64,000 nt of DNA from Aminobacter carboxidus (lineage in GTDB: Bacteria > Pseudomonadota > Alphaproteobacteria > Rhizobiales > Rhizobiaceae), in assembly GCF_014863355.1 (NCBI RefSeq), contig NZ_JACZEP010000001.1:744001-808000 (forward strand), given 5' to 3'. The notes beneath the pieces were generated by a model, which saw nothing but the letters and a program-made list of their open reading frames with translations, ran no database searches and was not told where the DNA came from. Made by a program: the position numbers and the translations under genes. Below are positions 50,506 through 58,503 of this stretch, piece by piece; position 1 is the first letter of the stretch; every line of letters begins with the position of its first letter.

Positions 50506-51798
50506 TTAGTGGGCGAAGAAGGCGAAGCGGATGATGAACAAGGCTGCCACCAGCCACGTCGCAGCATGAACCTCGCCGGGACGGCCGGTCAAGAGCTTGA
50601 GCGCGGCGTAGCTGACGAAGCCGAAGGCCAGGCCGTTGGCGATCGAGTAGGTGAACGGCATCATCAGTGCGGTCAGCGCAGCAGGCGCTGCCTCGGTGAT
50701 ATCGGCCCATTCGACTTCGACGAGCTCGCGCATCATCAGGCAGGCGACGTAGAGCAGGGCAGGTGCCGTCGCATAGGCCGGAACCGAACCCGCCAGCGGC
50801 GAGAAGAACAGTGCGGCGAGAAACAGCACGCCGATGACCAGGGCAGTGAGGCCGGTGCGGCCGCCAGCCTGGACGCCCGAGGCGCTTTCGACATAGGCGG
50901 TGGTGCTTGAGGTGCCGAGCAGGGAACCGGCGACGATGGCGGTGCTGTCGGCCAGAAGCGCGCGTCCGAGGCGGTTTGGCTTGCCCGGTTCGATGAGGCC
51001 GGCGCGCTTGGCGACGCCGATCAGCGTGCCGGTGGCATCGAACACCTCGACCAGCACGAACACCAGGATGACATGGACCAGGCCGGCATGCAGCGCGCCC
51101 ATGACGTCGAGCTGCAGGAAGGTCGGCAGGATGGATGGCGGCATCGAGACGATGCCGTTGAACTGGCTGACGCCGAGCGCCATCGAGGCGATGGTGATGA
51201 CCAGGATGCCGATCAGGATGGCGCCGCGCACCTTGAGCGCGTCGAGTGCCGCGATGATGAAGAAGCCGGCGATGGCAAGCAGCGTACCGGTCTGGCTGAG
51301 GTCGCCCAGCGTCACCAGCGTGGCGGGGCTCGCAACGACGATGCCCGAGCTTTTCAGGGCGATGATGCCGAGGAACAGGCCGATACCGGCGGCGATCGCG
51401 CTGCGCATCGAATGCGGGATGCCGGCGATCAGCCAACTGCGCACGCCGCTGATCGTCAACAGCAGGAAGATGACACCGGAGATGAAGACGGCGCCGAGCG
51501 CCTGCTGCCAGGAAAAACCCATGGCGCCGACGACGGTGAAGGCAAAGAAGGCGTTCAGGCCCATGCCCGGCGCCATGCCGATCGGCCATTTCGCCACCAG
51601 GCCCATGATCAGCGAGCCGATTGCCGCGGCGAGACAGGTGGCGACGAACACAGCATTGCGGTCCATGCCGGTCGACGACAGAATCTCCGGATTGACGAAG
51701 ATGATGTAGGCCATCGTCAGGAAGGTCGTGACACCGGCGATCACTTCGGTCCGGACCGATGTCCCTTGTTCCTTCAGGTTGAAATACTTCTCGAGCAC
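50506..51798 (-). CDS. NCS2 purine permease (AzgA/GhxP-type)
   Basis: A 430-residue permease with about 12-13 membrane segments. AzgA-type hallmarks are GVTTFLTMAYIIFVNPEIL near the N terminus, MAPGMGLNAFFAFTVV, and later LVEVFDATGTLIGVAKRAG and GTSSTTAYVESASGVQAGGR. Members import hypoxanthine, adenine or guanine with protons. The GTG at 51798 is preceded by GGGAGGAAG. It is a single-gene unit closed by a strong terminator. Confidence 0.9.
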   Translation of the reverse strand: MLEKYFNLKEQGTSVRTEVIAGVTTFLTMAYIIFVNPEILSSTGMDRNAVFVATCLAAAIGSLIMGLVAKWPIGMAPGMGLNAFFAFTVVGAMGFSWQQALGAVFISGVIFLLLTISGVRSWLIAGIPHSMRSAIAAGIGLFLGIIALKSSGIVVASPATLVTLGDLSQTGTLLAIAGFFIIAALDALKVRGAILIGILVITIASMALGVSQFNGIVSMPPSILPTFLQLDVMGALHAGLVHVILVFVLVEVFDATGTLIGVAKRAGLIEPGKPNRLGRALLADSTAIVAGSLLGTSSTTAYVESASGVQAGGRTGLTALVIGVLFLAALFFSPLAGSVPAYATAPALLYVACLMMRELVEVEWADITEAAPAALTALMMPFTYSIANGLAFGFVSYAALKLLTGRPGEVHAATWLVAALFIIRFAFFAH

Positions 51799-52106
51799 TC
51801 TTTGCTTCCTCCCATGCGGTGCGGGAGCGGCCGTCCGCCACGCGCAGGGCCGCACTGGTCCATGATCTCCAGTGGATCAAAGAACCCGTGGCCTTGCCGA
51901 GCGTTGCTGCTCCTCACACCTGTCGGCTCTGACGCTGTCCCAGCGTGTCCATCCCAAGCCGACCGTGACCGATAATCTGACGCAAGACACGACTGCCTTG
52001 AGCAAACCCGGCTAACTTCTGCCCGTTGCTGCCGTCGCACAAGTGGCAGTTGCTAGAAGCAGTTTCGCGTTTTTGTTGATGGATCCAGCCGGTTCGGACG
52101 ATGTCG
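51799..52106. other. Intergenic region upstream of the purine permease
   Basis: A 308-base gap between the permease start and the end of the sugar ATPase gene. It must contain the permease promoter and its leader. I looked for a purine riboswitch core and saw none, and found no strong hairpin or operator. Confidence 0.4.
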
Positions 52107-53192
52107 TCAGGCGAGGCGCGCCCGCCCGGAAGCCTTGTCGAACAGGTGCAGCGCATCGTCATCGACAAGCAGTACCGCAACGTCACCTTGTCCGAGCTTG
52201 GCGCGTGGCGCAAGGCATGCGGTAAGCTTTTGCTGGCCGACACGGGCGGTGGCGACGAGTTCGGGCCCTGTCAGTTCGAGCACCTCGATGTGAACCTGCA
52301 AGGCGTGACCGCCCGCTCGATCGTCAGACGACAGCCTCAGGGCTTCCGGCCTTATGCCAAGCGCTAGCTGCTCCCCATCGGAGACGACCGACCTGAACCG
52401 TTCCGGCAAAGGCAGCCGCACATCGGACCCTGATATGGCAAGTGAGCCGTTGTCGACCTGGACATCGAGGATGTTCATCGGCGGGGCGCCGACAAAGCCG
52501 GCGACATAGAGCGTGGCGGGACGGTTGTAGACTTCATCAGGCGTGCCGAGTTGTTCGATGCGGCCATCCTTCATCACCGCGATACGGCTTGCCAGGGTCA
52601 TCGCCTCGATCTGGTCGTGGGTGACATAGACGACAGTCGTCTGCAGCATCTGGTGCAGGCGCTTGAGCTCGGTGCGCATCTCGAGCCGAAGCTTGGCGTC
52701 GAGATTCGACAGCGGTTCGTCGAACAGGAACACCTGCGGCTTGCGTACCAGCGCCCGGCCGATGGCGACGCGCTGGCGCTGGCCGCCAGAGAGCTGGCTC
52801 GGCTTGCGGTCGAGCAGCGGCTCGATCTGCAACAGCCTGGCTGCCTCCTGCACGGCCTTGTCGCGCTCGGCGCCAGGAACTTTGCGCATCTCGAGGCCAA
52901 AACCGATGTTCCGGCGGACGCTGAGATTGGGGTAGAGCGCATAGGACTGGAACACCATGGCGATGTCGCGGTCCTTGGGGTGAACGCCGAGGATCGAACG
53001 GTCGCCGATCCGGATATCGCCGCTGGTCGCTTCGGCGAGCCCGGCTATGATGTTGAGCAGCGTCGACTTTCCGCAGCCTGACGAACCGAGCAGCACCAGG
53101 AACTCGCCGCTCTGCAACGCGATGTCGATGCCTTTCAGCGTTTCTACCGCGCCATAGCTCTTGCGGATATTCTGGATTTCAAGCGCGCTCAT
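52107..53192 (-). CDS. Sugar ABC transporter ATPase (UgpC/MsmX-type)
   Basis: A 361-residue MalK-type ATPase. Walker A is GSSGCGKST, signature LSGGQRQRVAIGRA, Walker B VFLFDEPLSNLD, switch VTHDQIEAM; a C-terminal TOBE domain follows (LALGIRPEALRLS). All motifs are canonical. It is the last gene of the six-gene operon read from the binding protein at 58262, and it overlaps the kinase gene by four bases. It energises the two permeases encoded upstream. Confidence 0.9.
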   Translation of the reverse strand: MSALEIQNIRKSYGAVETLKGIDIALQSGEFLVLLGSSGCGKSTLLNIIAGLAEATSGDIRIGDRSILGVHPKDRDIAMVFQSYALYPNLSVRRNIGFGLEMRKVPGAERDKAVQEAARLLQIEPLLDRKPSQLSGGQRQRVAIGRALVRKPQVFLFDEPLSNLDAKLRLEMRTELKRLHQMLQTTVVYVTHDQIEAMTLASRIAVMKDGRIEQLGTPDEVYNRPATLYVAGFVGAPPMNILDVQVDNGSLAISGSDVRLPLPERFRSVVSDGEQLALGIRPEALRLSSDDRAGGHALQVHIEVLELTGPELVATARVGQQKLTACLAPRAKLGQGDVAVLLVDDDALHLFDKASGRARLA

Positions 53193-54118
53193 GCAATGTC
53201 GTTCCTAAGATCCGGCAGGCTGCCATAGCTGCGGGGCAAGGTGGAAATGGCGCGTGACGCGACCTGCACCCCCGCGGCAAGGCAAGCGGCGAGCGGCTGG
53301 TCGTTGGCAAGGGCCGCAAGGAAGGCAGCGTTGAAGACATCGCCGGCGCCAATCGTATCGATGACCGTGACGGCTGGCGCTGCCGCCGAGACCAGAGCGC
53401 CGTCAGGCCCGATGGCGATGGCGCCATCCGGCCCGCATTTGACGACCAGGGTCGCACCAGTGGGCATGCTCGGCCACAAGGCGGCGGCGGCTTCCGCCGG
53501 GCTGCCGAGTCCGGCCAGGGTCGTTGCTTCGACCTCGTTCAACAAGGCGCAGTCGCAATGCGAAAGCCACGCCCGCGTCAAGGCGCAGTTCTGCTCCGTC
53601 CAGCCATCGGGCGGCCAGCCGGTATCGAGCACGACTGAAATGCCATGGCCATGCGCCCAGTCAAAAAAGGCGTCGTATTCACGGGCAAGATCGGTGGTCA
53701 GGAACGCGCCGCACAGCAAGGCATAGCCGCCAGAAAGGCGACTGCCATCGAGCACCGAAAGCGTGCCGGCAAGACTGAGGCGGGGCAGGTGGCCATGCGT
53801 GGTGAAGAAGGTGCGCTCGCCGTCGGGATGGGTGATGCCAACAGAAAGCGTCGTGCGCTCCTGGCTGACCGGCCATCTGGCCGCTCGGTCGCCGAAGGCA
53901 TCGCGCAGCCACAGGCCGAACTGGTCGTTGCCGACATTGGCCGCGATCTCGAAATCGACCCCAAGCGCTTCCCAGGCGAGTGCCGAGTTCCCAGCCTGGC
54001 CGCCGACCCGCAATTCGTCGTGGTCGACGATGATCTCCGTACCGGCCTTGGGCCAAGGTGCGGTAGGGCCCAAAATGAGGTCGACATTGACGTTGCCAAT
54101 CACCGCAAGCGGACGCAT
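53189..54118 (-). CDS. PfkB-family sugar kinase (possible fructosamine kinase)
   Basis: A 309-residue ribokinase/PfkB kinase. The N-terminal substrate part has VIGNVNVDLILGPTAPWPK and ELRVGGQAGNSALAWEALG. The C-terminal ATP/catalytic signature is DTIGAGDVFNAAFLAAL, with the catalytic aspartate. It overlaps the ATPase gene and directly follows the SIS gene. A PfkB kinase beside a SIS-domain protein and an ABC importer mirrors FrlD in fructosamine operons, where it phosphorylates at C6; the substrate here is inferred only from that layout. Confidence 0.85.
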   Translation of the reverse strand: MRPLAVIGNVNVDLILGPTAPWPKAGTEIIVDHDELRVGGQAGNSALAWEALGVDFEIAANVGNDQFGLWLRDAFGDRAARWPVSQERTTLSVGITHPDGERTFFTTHGHLPRLSLAGTLSVLDGSRLSGGYALLCGAFLTTDLAREYDAFFDWAHGHGISVVLDTGWPPDGWTEQNCALTRAWLSHCDCALLNEVEATTLAGLGSPAEAAAALWPSMPTGATLVVKCGPDGAIAIGPDGALVSAAAPAVTVIDTIGAGDVFNAAFLAALANDQPLAACLAAGVQVASRAISTLPRSYGSLPDLRNDIA

Positions 54119-55135
54119 TCATTCGCTCCGCGTGATCTTGGTCGAGCGTACTGGCGTGCCGGCATTGTCGACGCGGGCGTCGGCGAAGGCGATCATCAGG
54201 CGCTGCGCTGTCGGCAGCATGGCGAAGATGGCGTCCATCCCGCTGGCTGGCTTGAAGGCAAGCGTCGTCGCGCCCGCCACCGGCGTTTCATCAGAGGAAT
54301 CGAAGATGACAACAGGTGCGCCGGTCTCGACTGCCGAAATGGCCATGGCTGTTACAAGCGGAGCGGTCGAATCCTTGCCGCGGAACAGCACCACGCCGAT
54401 GTCAGGCCCCAGCATTTCCATCGGCCCGTGCCGCAACTGACCGCCTTCGAGTGAAAAGCACGGCCGGCGCGACAGCTCGGTCAGGCCAAGCGCGAGTGCT
54501 TCGGCAACGCCTTGCAAGCGGCGCCCTGACGTGACGACGCTACTGACCTTTTCCAAAGCAGCGAGGGCTGATCGAATGTCGACGCTTTCGGGCGCCTGGA
54601 GCGCAACGAGGGCACCGTTCGGCTGCTCGCCCAATGCGGCAAGGATGGCAAGGTGAAGCGCAAAGCTGACGGTCAGGCTGCGGGTTGCGGCGAAGGCGAG
54701 TTCGGTGCCACCGACGCCGACAAGCGAGGGTGCTGTCCGGGCAAGAAATGATCCCGGTTCCAGCGTCAGGCCGAAGGTTTCGGCGTTGCCACCGGTTTCA
54801 CTGAACCAGCGCACGACCTCGGCACTCTCGCCCGACTGCGATGTCATCAGTACGGTGCGGCCGTCGAGCGCAAGCGGCTGGCCGAGCTGCTCGGACAGCG
54901 GCACGGCGATGGCGTCGATGCCGAGCGCGCGATAGAGCGGCTCGACGGCGCGGCCGACGGCGTGCGAGCCGCCCATGCCCAGCAGCAGCAACTGGCCGGT
55001 CTTTTCAAGGGAAGCGGCGACCCGGGCTGCCATCCCGGCGTTTTCGGCGAAGGACGCCAGCGCGTCGCCATGCTGGCGCGCCATTTCGCGGTCGATGGCC
55101 AAGAGGCCGGCAGGTCTGGGCTTTGGTGAGGTCAT
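54119..55135 (-). CDS. SIS-domain sugar isomerase/deglycase (FrlB/GlmS-C-like)
   Basis: A 338-residue protein with two SIS domains. The first has LLLLGMGGSHAVGRAVEPL and the phosphosugar loop MTSQSGESAEVVRWF; the second has CFSLEGGQLRHGPMEMLG, like the GlmS isomerase half. Such proteins act on phosphorylated amino sugars or Amadori compounds; FrlB splits fructoselysine 6-phosphate. ATG at 55135 is favoured by AAAGGA spacing, but ATG at 55144 overlaps the upstream stop and is also possible. It ends next to the kinase start. Confidence 0.82.
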   Translation of the reverse strand: MTSPKPRPAGLLAIDREMARQHGDALASFAENAGMAARVAASLEKTGQLLLLGMGGSHAVGRAVEPLYRALGIDAIAVPLSEQLGQPLALDGRTVLMTSQSGESAEVVRWFSETGGNAETFGLTLEPGSFLARTAPSLVGVGGTELAFAATRSLTVSFALHLAILAALGEQPNGALVALQAPESVDIRSALAALEKVSSVVTSGRRLQGVAEALALGLTELSRRPCFSLEGGQLRHGPMEMLGPDIGVVLFRGKDSTAPLVTAMAISAVETGAPVVIFDSSDETPVAGATTLAFKPASGMDAIFAMLPTAQRLMIAFADARVDNAGTPVRSTKITRSE

Positions 55136-55140
55136 GGTCG

Positions 55141-55986
55141 TCATCCTTTCACGCCGCCGCTGGTGAGGCCCGAAATCAGGGCACGCTGCATGACGAGCCC
55201 GATCAGCACAGGCGGCAAGGCCGCCAGCACGCCTGCCGTGGCAATCAGACCGTAATCCGAGACGCGGCCGCCGGCGAGGTCGGCTATGGCGACAGTCAGC
55301 GTCTTGGCGCGCAGGTCGGAGGTAAACAACAGCGCATAGAAGAACTCGTCCCAGGCGAGCAGCAGTGCAAACAGCGCCGAAGTGGCGACAACCGGTGCTG
55401 CCAGCGGCAAGGTGATGATGCGCAGCGTCTGGAACAGGCTGGCGCCGTCGATCATCGCGGCTGCTTCGATCTCGCGCGGGATCGCGTCGAAACCCGATTT
55501 CATCAGCCAGGTGGTGAAGGGGGCGAGGATGGTCAGATAGACAAGCGCCAGGCCGAAGATGTTGTTGAGCATGCCGAAATAGGCCAGGCCCATATAGAGC
55601 GGCACGGCGAGCGCCACCGGCGGCAGCATGTAGGTGGCGATCACCACCGACAGCGACCAGCCGACGGCGGGTGTGCGCGACACCGCCCAGCCGGCCGGGA
55701 TGGCAAGCGCAATCGCTGCAATCGTCGCCATGCCGGCGATCCTCAGGCTGTTCCAGAGGGAGGCGACGAAGGCAGCACCGGCGCTGTTTTCGACGGTCGA
55801 AAGCAGCAAGGCGTAGCGGGAGAAGTCGACCTGTTGCGGCCACCAGCGCAACGGCTTGGCCGACAGGTCGGCCGCCGGCGAGATGCTCATCACGAACAGC
55901 CACAGCACCGGCGCCAGGATCACCACCGCAAGCAGCAGCGCCGAGGCATAGATGAAAATGGTGAAAGGCAGGCTCTTGCGTTCCAT
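55141..55986 (-). CDS. Sugar ABC transporter permease (MalG-type)
   Basis: A 281-residue permease with six membrane segments. The EAA loop is PREIEAAAMIDGASLFQTLR. Family features include VVIATYMLPPVALAVPLYMG and LLAWDEFFYALLFTSD. Its start shares a base with the stop of the MalF-type gene and its end is next to the SIS gene, so translation is coupled through the block. Confidence 0.9.
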   Translation of the reverse strand: MERKSLPFTIFIYASALLLAVVILAPVLWLFVMSISPAADLSAKPLRWWPQQVDFSRYALLLSTVENSAGAAFVASLWNSLRIAGMATIAAIALAIPAGWAVSRTPAVGWSLSVVIATYMLPPVALAVPLYMGLAYFGMLNNIFGLALVYLTILAPFTTWLMKSGFDAIPREIEAAAMIDGASLFQTLRIITLPLAAPVVATSALFALLLAWDEFFYALLFTSDLRAKTLTVAIADLAGGRVSDYGLIATAGVLAALPPVLIGLVMQRALISGLTSGGVKG

Positions 55987-56870
55987 CAGGCGTTGCTCCC
56001 CGCGGCTTTCCGGACAAGCGCGGCGTAGGCGACCGCCAGCACAGTGACCAGCAAGGTGACGATCAGCGCCAGCGACGCGCCCGAGCCGGCGCGCTGGAAC
56101 GAAAATGCTTCCTGGTACACGAGGATCGACAGCGTCCGCGTCGAGTTGGCGGGGCCGCCCCGGGTCATCACCCAGATGATGTCGAACACCTTGAACGCCT
56201 CGATGGTGCGCAGCACCAGCGCCACCAGAAGCGGCCCGACGAGATAGGGCAGGATGACGAAGCGGAACCGCGCGATCGGCCCGGCACCGTCGACCATCGA
56301 TGCTGAGGTGATGTCGCGCGGCACGGCCTGAAGGGCAGCAAGGGCAATCAGTGCGACCAGCGGAAAGTTCTTCCAGCAGTCGGCGACGATCAGCGCTGCA
56401 AGCGCGGTGTTGGGTTCGCCGAGCCATGAACGATAGGCGTCGAGCAGGCCGATCTGGGTGAGGGCAGCGTTCAGTGCGCCGTATTCTGGATTGTAGATCA
56501 GCCGCCACAGCGTCGCGTTGACCACTGTCGGCAACGCCCAGGGCAGGATCATCAGCGCGCGCAGGACGGTGCGGCCGTAAAACTGCTGGTTCAGCAGCAG
56601 AGCGGCGAGCACGCCAAGCACCATCTCCGCCGCCACCGAAATGACCGCGAACCATGTCGTGGTGACGAGCGTGCGCTGGAAGTTCGCGCCGGACAGCATC
56701 CTGGCGTAGTTGTCGAGGCCGACGAAGCTGCCCTCGGTGCCGACGAGCCTGGCATCGGTGAAGGACAGGCGAACCGTGTCGACCAGGGGCCAGCCGATGA
56801 CTGATATCATGACCGCGAGCAGCGGCAGCATCAGCAGCCATGCCCGGGTCGTCATCCATGAGCCCGACAT
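55986..56870 (-). CDS. Sugar ABC transporter permease (MalF-type)
   Basis: A 294-residue permease with six membrane segments. The EAA loop is PRDITSASMVDGAGPIARFR, and FDIIWVMTRGGPANSTRTLS is typical. The start at 56870 (MSGSWMTT) was chosen because AAAAGG precedes it and because a longer frame would translate through the hairpin repeats. It is separated from the binding-protein gene by 156 bases filled by three tandem hairpins. Confidence 0.9.
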   Translation of the reverse strand: MSGSWMTTRAWLLMLPLLAVMISVIGWPLVDTVRLSFTDARLVGTEGSFVGLDNYARMLSGANFQRTLVTTTWFAVISVAAEMVLGVLAALLLNQQFYGRTVLRALMILPWALPTVVNATLWRLIYNPEYGALNAALTQIGLLDAYRSWLGEPNTALAALIVADCWKNFPLVALIALAALQAVPRDITSASMVDGAGPIARFRFVILPYLVGPLLVALVLRTIEAFKVFDIIWVMTRGGPANSTRTLSILVYQEAFSFQRAGSGASLALIVTLLVTVLAVAYAALVRKAAGSNA

Positions 56871-56883
56871 GAGGCGCCTTTTG

Positions 56884-57013
56884 ACTTGATACGACGGGGC
56901 CGGGCGGTCGGAGCCGCCCAGAAGTCTACTTGAAACGAACGGGCTGGGCGGCGGCAGCCGCCCAAAAGTCACTTGAAACGAAAGGGCCGGGCGGCCGCAG
57001 CCGCCCGGAAATT
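56884..57013 (-). repeat. Three tandem 43-44-base hairpin repeats after the binding-protein gene
   Basis: Units at 56884-56927, 56928-56970 and 56971-57013 each begin ACTTGA-A/T-ACGA, continue with GGG-C/T-GGGCGG, and fold as GGGCGGC / GCCGCCC stems (56902-56919, 56946-56963, 56989-57006). They fill nearly the entire gap between the binding-protein stop and the permease start. Such arrays protect upstream mRNA and reduce downstream expression in other sugar operons. Confidence 0.85.
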
Positions 57014-57026
57014 TGGGGCAGAAACC

Positions 57027-58262
57027 TTAGAGGCCGCTGTTTTCGGCAGCACCTTTGAGGGCGTCTTCGGGCTTTGCCTGGCCGAGCAGCGCTTCCTGGA
57101 TCGCCTGCTGCAGCGCCGTCGACAGCTCCTGGTACTTCGGCGTCGTCGGGCGCGGATACATCGCCGCAAGGCCGAGCTTGGCCGCGGCGATCAGCTCTTC
57201 CTGGCCCTTGGTGACCGCCGGATCGTCATAGGACGAGGCCCAGATCGGCAGGCTGAGCTTGGCATACTGGTTCTGCGTTTCCTGCGAGGTCATGAAGGTG
57301 ATGAACTTCCAGGCTTCCTCGGGATGCTTGCTGGCGGTGGTGATGCCGAGGCCCATCGAGCCGTTGACCGCCGAGACCTCGCTCTTGCCCGCAACGCCGG
57401 GTGCCGGCACGACACCGACCTTGCCCGCGACCTTGCTGTCCTTGGGGTCGTTGGCCATGTTGTACATGTAGGTCCAGTTGAGCGCGAAGGCGGCTTCGCC
57501 GTTCTGGAACACCTTGCGCACGTCTTCCTCGAGGAACTCCTTGGAGTTCGGGTTGGTCAGGCCCGAGCTGTAGCTCGTCACCATGTAGTTCAGCGCATCG
57601 AGACCGCCGCCGCTCTGGAAGGCGGGCTTGCCGTCCTTGAGGAACTCGCCGCCATAGGCGCTGACCAAAGTGGTGTAGTCGCAGATCGCGGCCTCCGCCT
57701 GCGACCAGCTCCACGAGATCGGCGTTGCCAGGATGCCCTTGTCCTTGATGATTTTGGCCTGCTCGGCCAGTTCATCCCAGGTCTTGGGCGGGCTCTTGAT
57801 GCCGGCCTTCTCAAGGATTTCCTTGTTGTAGAACAGGTATTTGGTATCGAGAATCCAGGGCATGCCATAAGACTTGCCGTCATAGGCGACGGTGGTCCAG
57901 GCGCCTGGAAGCACGCCCTTCTTCATGTCGTCGGTGATGCGCGAGGAAACGTCGACGAGCACGTTGTTGGACGCATACTCGGCTGGCCAGATGACGTCGA
58001 ACAGCACTACGTCGTAGCCGCCCGAACCCTGCGCCAGCACGGTCTTGTCGTGCAGGCCTTCATAAGGCACGAATTCGAGGTTCACCTTGATGTCGGGATT
58101 GGCCTTGCTGAAGGCCTCGGTCATCGCCCGCACGTCCGCCTCGCTATAGGCGGCCTGGGCCATGAACAGCGCGTTGATCGCGGTTTCGGCGAAGGCATGG
58201 GGCATGAAGGCGCCGCTGACGAAAGCCGCGCCGAGCAATGTCCTGTTAATCGATTTCAACAT
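57027..58262 (-). CDS. Sugar ABC transporter substrate-binding protein
   Basis: A 411-residue extracellular solute-binding protein of cluster 1/MalE type. Signal peptide MLKSINRTLLGAAFVSGAFM with a likely cut after PHAFA. Mature landmarks are LEFVPYEGLHDKTVLAQGSG, YDVVLFDVIWPAEYA, MPWILDTKYLFYNKEILEKA and FQNGEAAFALNWTYMYNMA. GGAGGATCAA precedes the ATG at 58262. It is the first gene of the operon and divergent from the ROK regulator. Confidence 0.9.
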   Translation of the reverse strand: MLKSINRTLLGAAFVSGAFMPHAFAETAINALFMAQAAYSEADVRAMTEAFSKANPDIKVNLEFVPYEGLHDKTVLAQGSGGYDVVLFDVIWPAEYASNNVLVDVSSRITDDMKKGVLPGAWTTVAYDGKSYGMPWILDTKYLFYNKEILEKAGIKSPPKTWDELAEQAKIIKDKGILATPISWSWSQAEAAICDYTTLVSAYGGEFLKDGKPAFQSGGGLDALNYMVTSYSSGLTNPNSKEFLEEDVRKVFQNGEAAFALNWTYMYNMANDPKDSKVAGKVGVVPAPGVAGKSEVSAVNGSMGLGITTASKHPEEAWKFITFMTSQETQNQYAKLSLPIWASSYDDPAVTKGQEELIAAAKLGLAAMYPRPTTPKYQELSTALQQAIQEALLGQAKPEDALKGAAENSGL

Positions 58263-58391
58263 TTGATCCTCCATTTTTGACTTATGCAAAAGCCGTTCGA
58301 CGGCGCGCTTCACGCTGCCGTCTCGCTTGGAAAGAGCGCTGGGCCTCGGCCTCGCGGTCTGTCGCAAGCGGGTGTCCTGGTCGAAAGGCGC

Positions 58392-58407
58392 GGCGGCTCC
58401 AGCCGCC
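58392..58407. other. Short hairpin in the divergent control region
   Basis: GGCGGCT (58392-58398) / AGCCGCC (58401-58407) with a two-base apex. The stem resembles the GGGCGGC/GCCGCCC stems of the repeats at 56884-57013, and the preceding bases CGAAAGG also resemble them. It lies between the binding-protein start and the ROK gene start. Confidence 0.45.
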
Positions 58408-58440
58408 AATCATTCCCCGGAACTCTCGCGGTTCCTTATT

Positions 58441-58459
58441 AAGTCAACTGACTTGACTT
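58441..58459. promoter_or_regulatory. Candidate ROK regulator operator
   Basis: AAGTCAA-CTGAC-TTGACTT is a perfect inverted repeat with seven-base arms. A third half-site TTGAGTCAA lies at 58481-58489, next to the ROK ribosome site. The region is AT-rich and sits between the divergent regulator and operon, so it likely controls both. Confidence 0.65.
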
Positions 58460-58503
58460 ATTACTTCTGCAATTATCTATTTGAGTCAAGAGGGGAAAAA
58501 GAG

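Noticed and set aside
51799-52106. Possible purine riboswitch in the purine permease leader
   Set aside because: The conserved core bases and three-way junction stems of purine riboswitches were not found.
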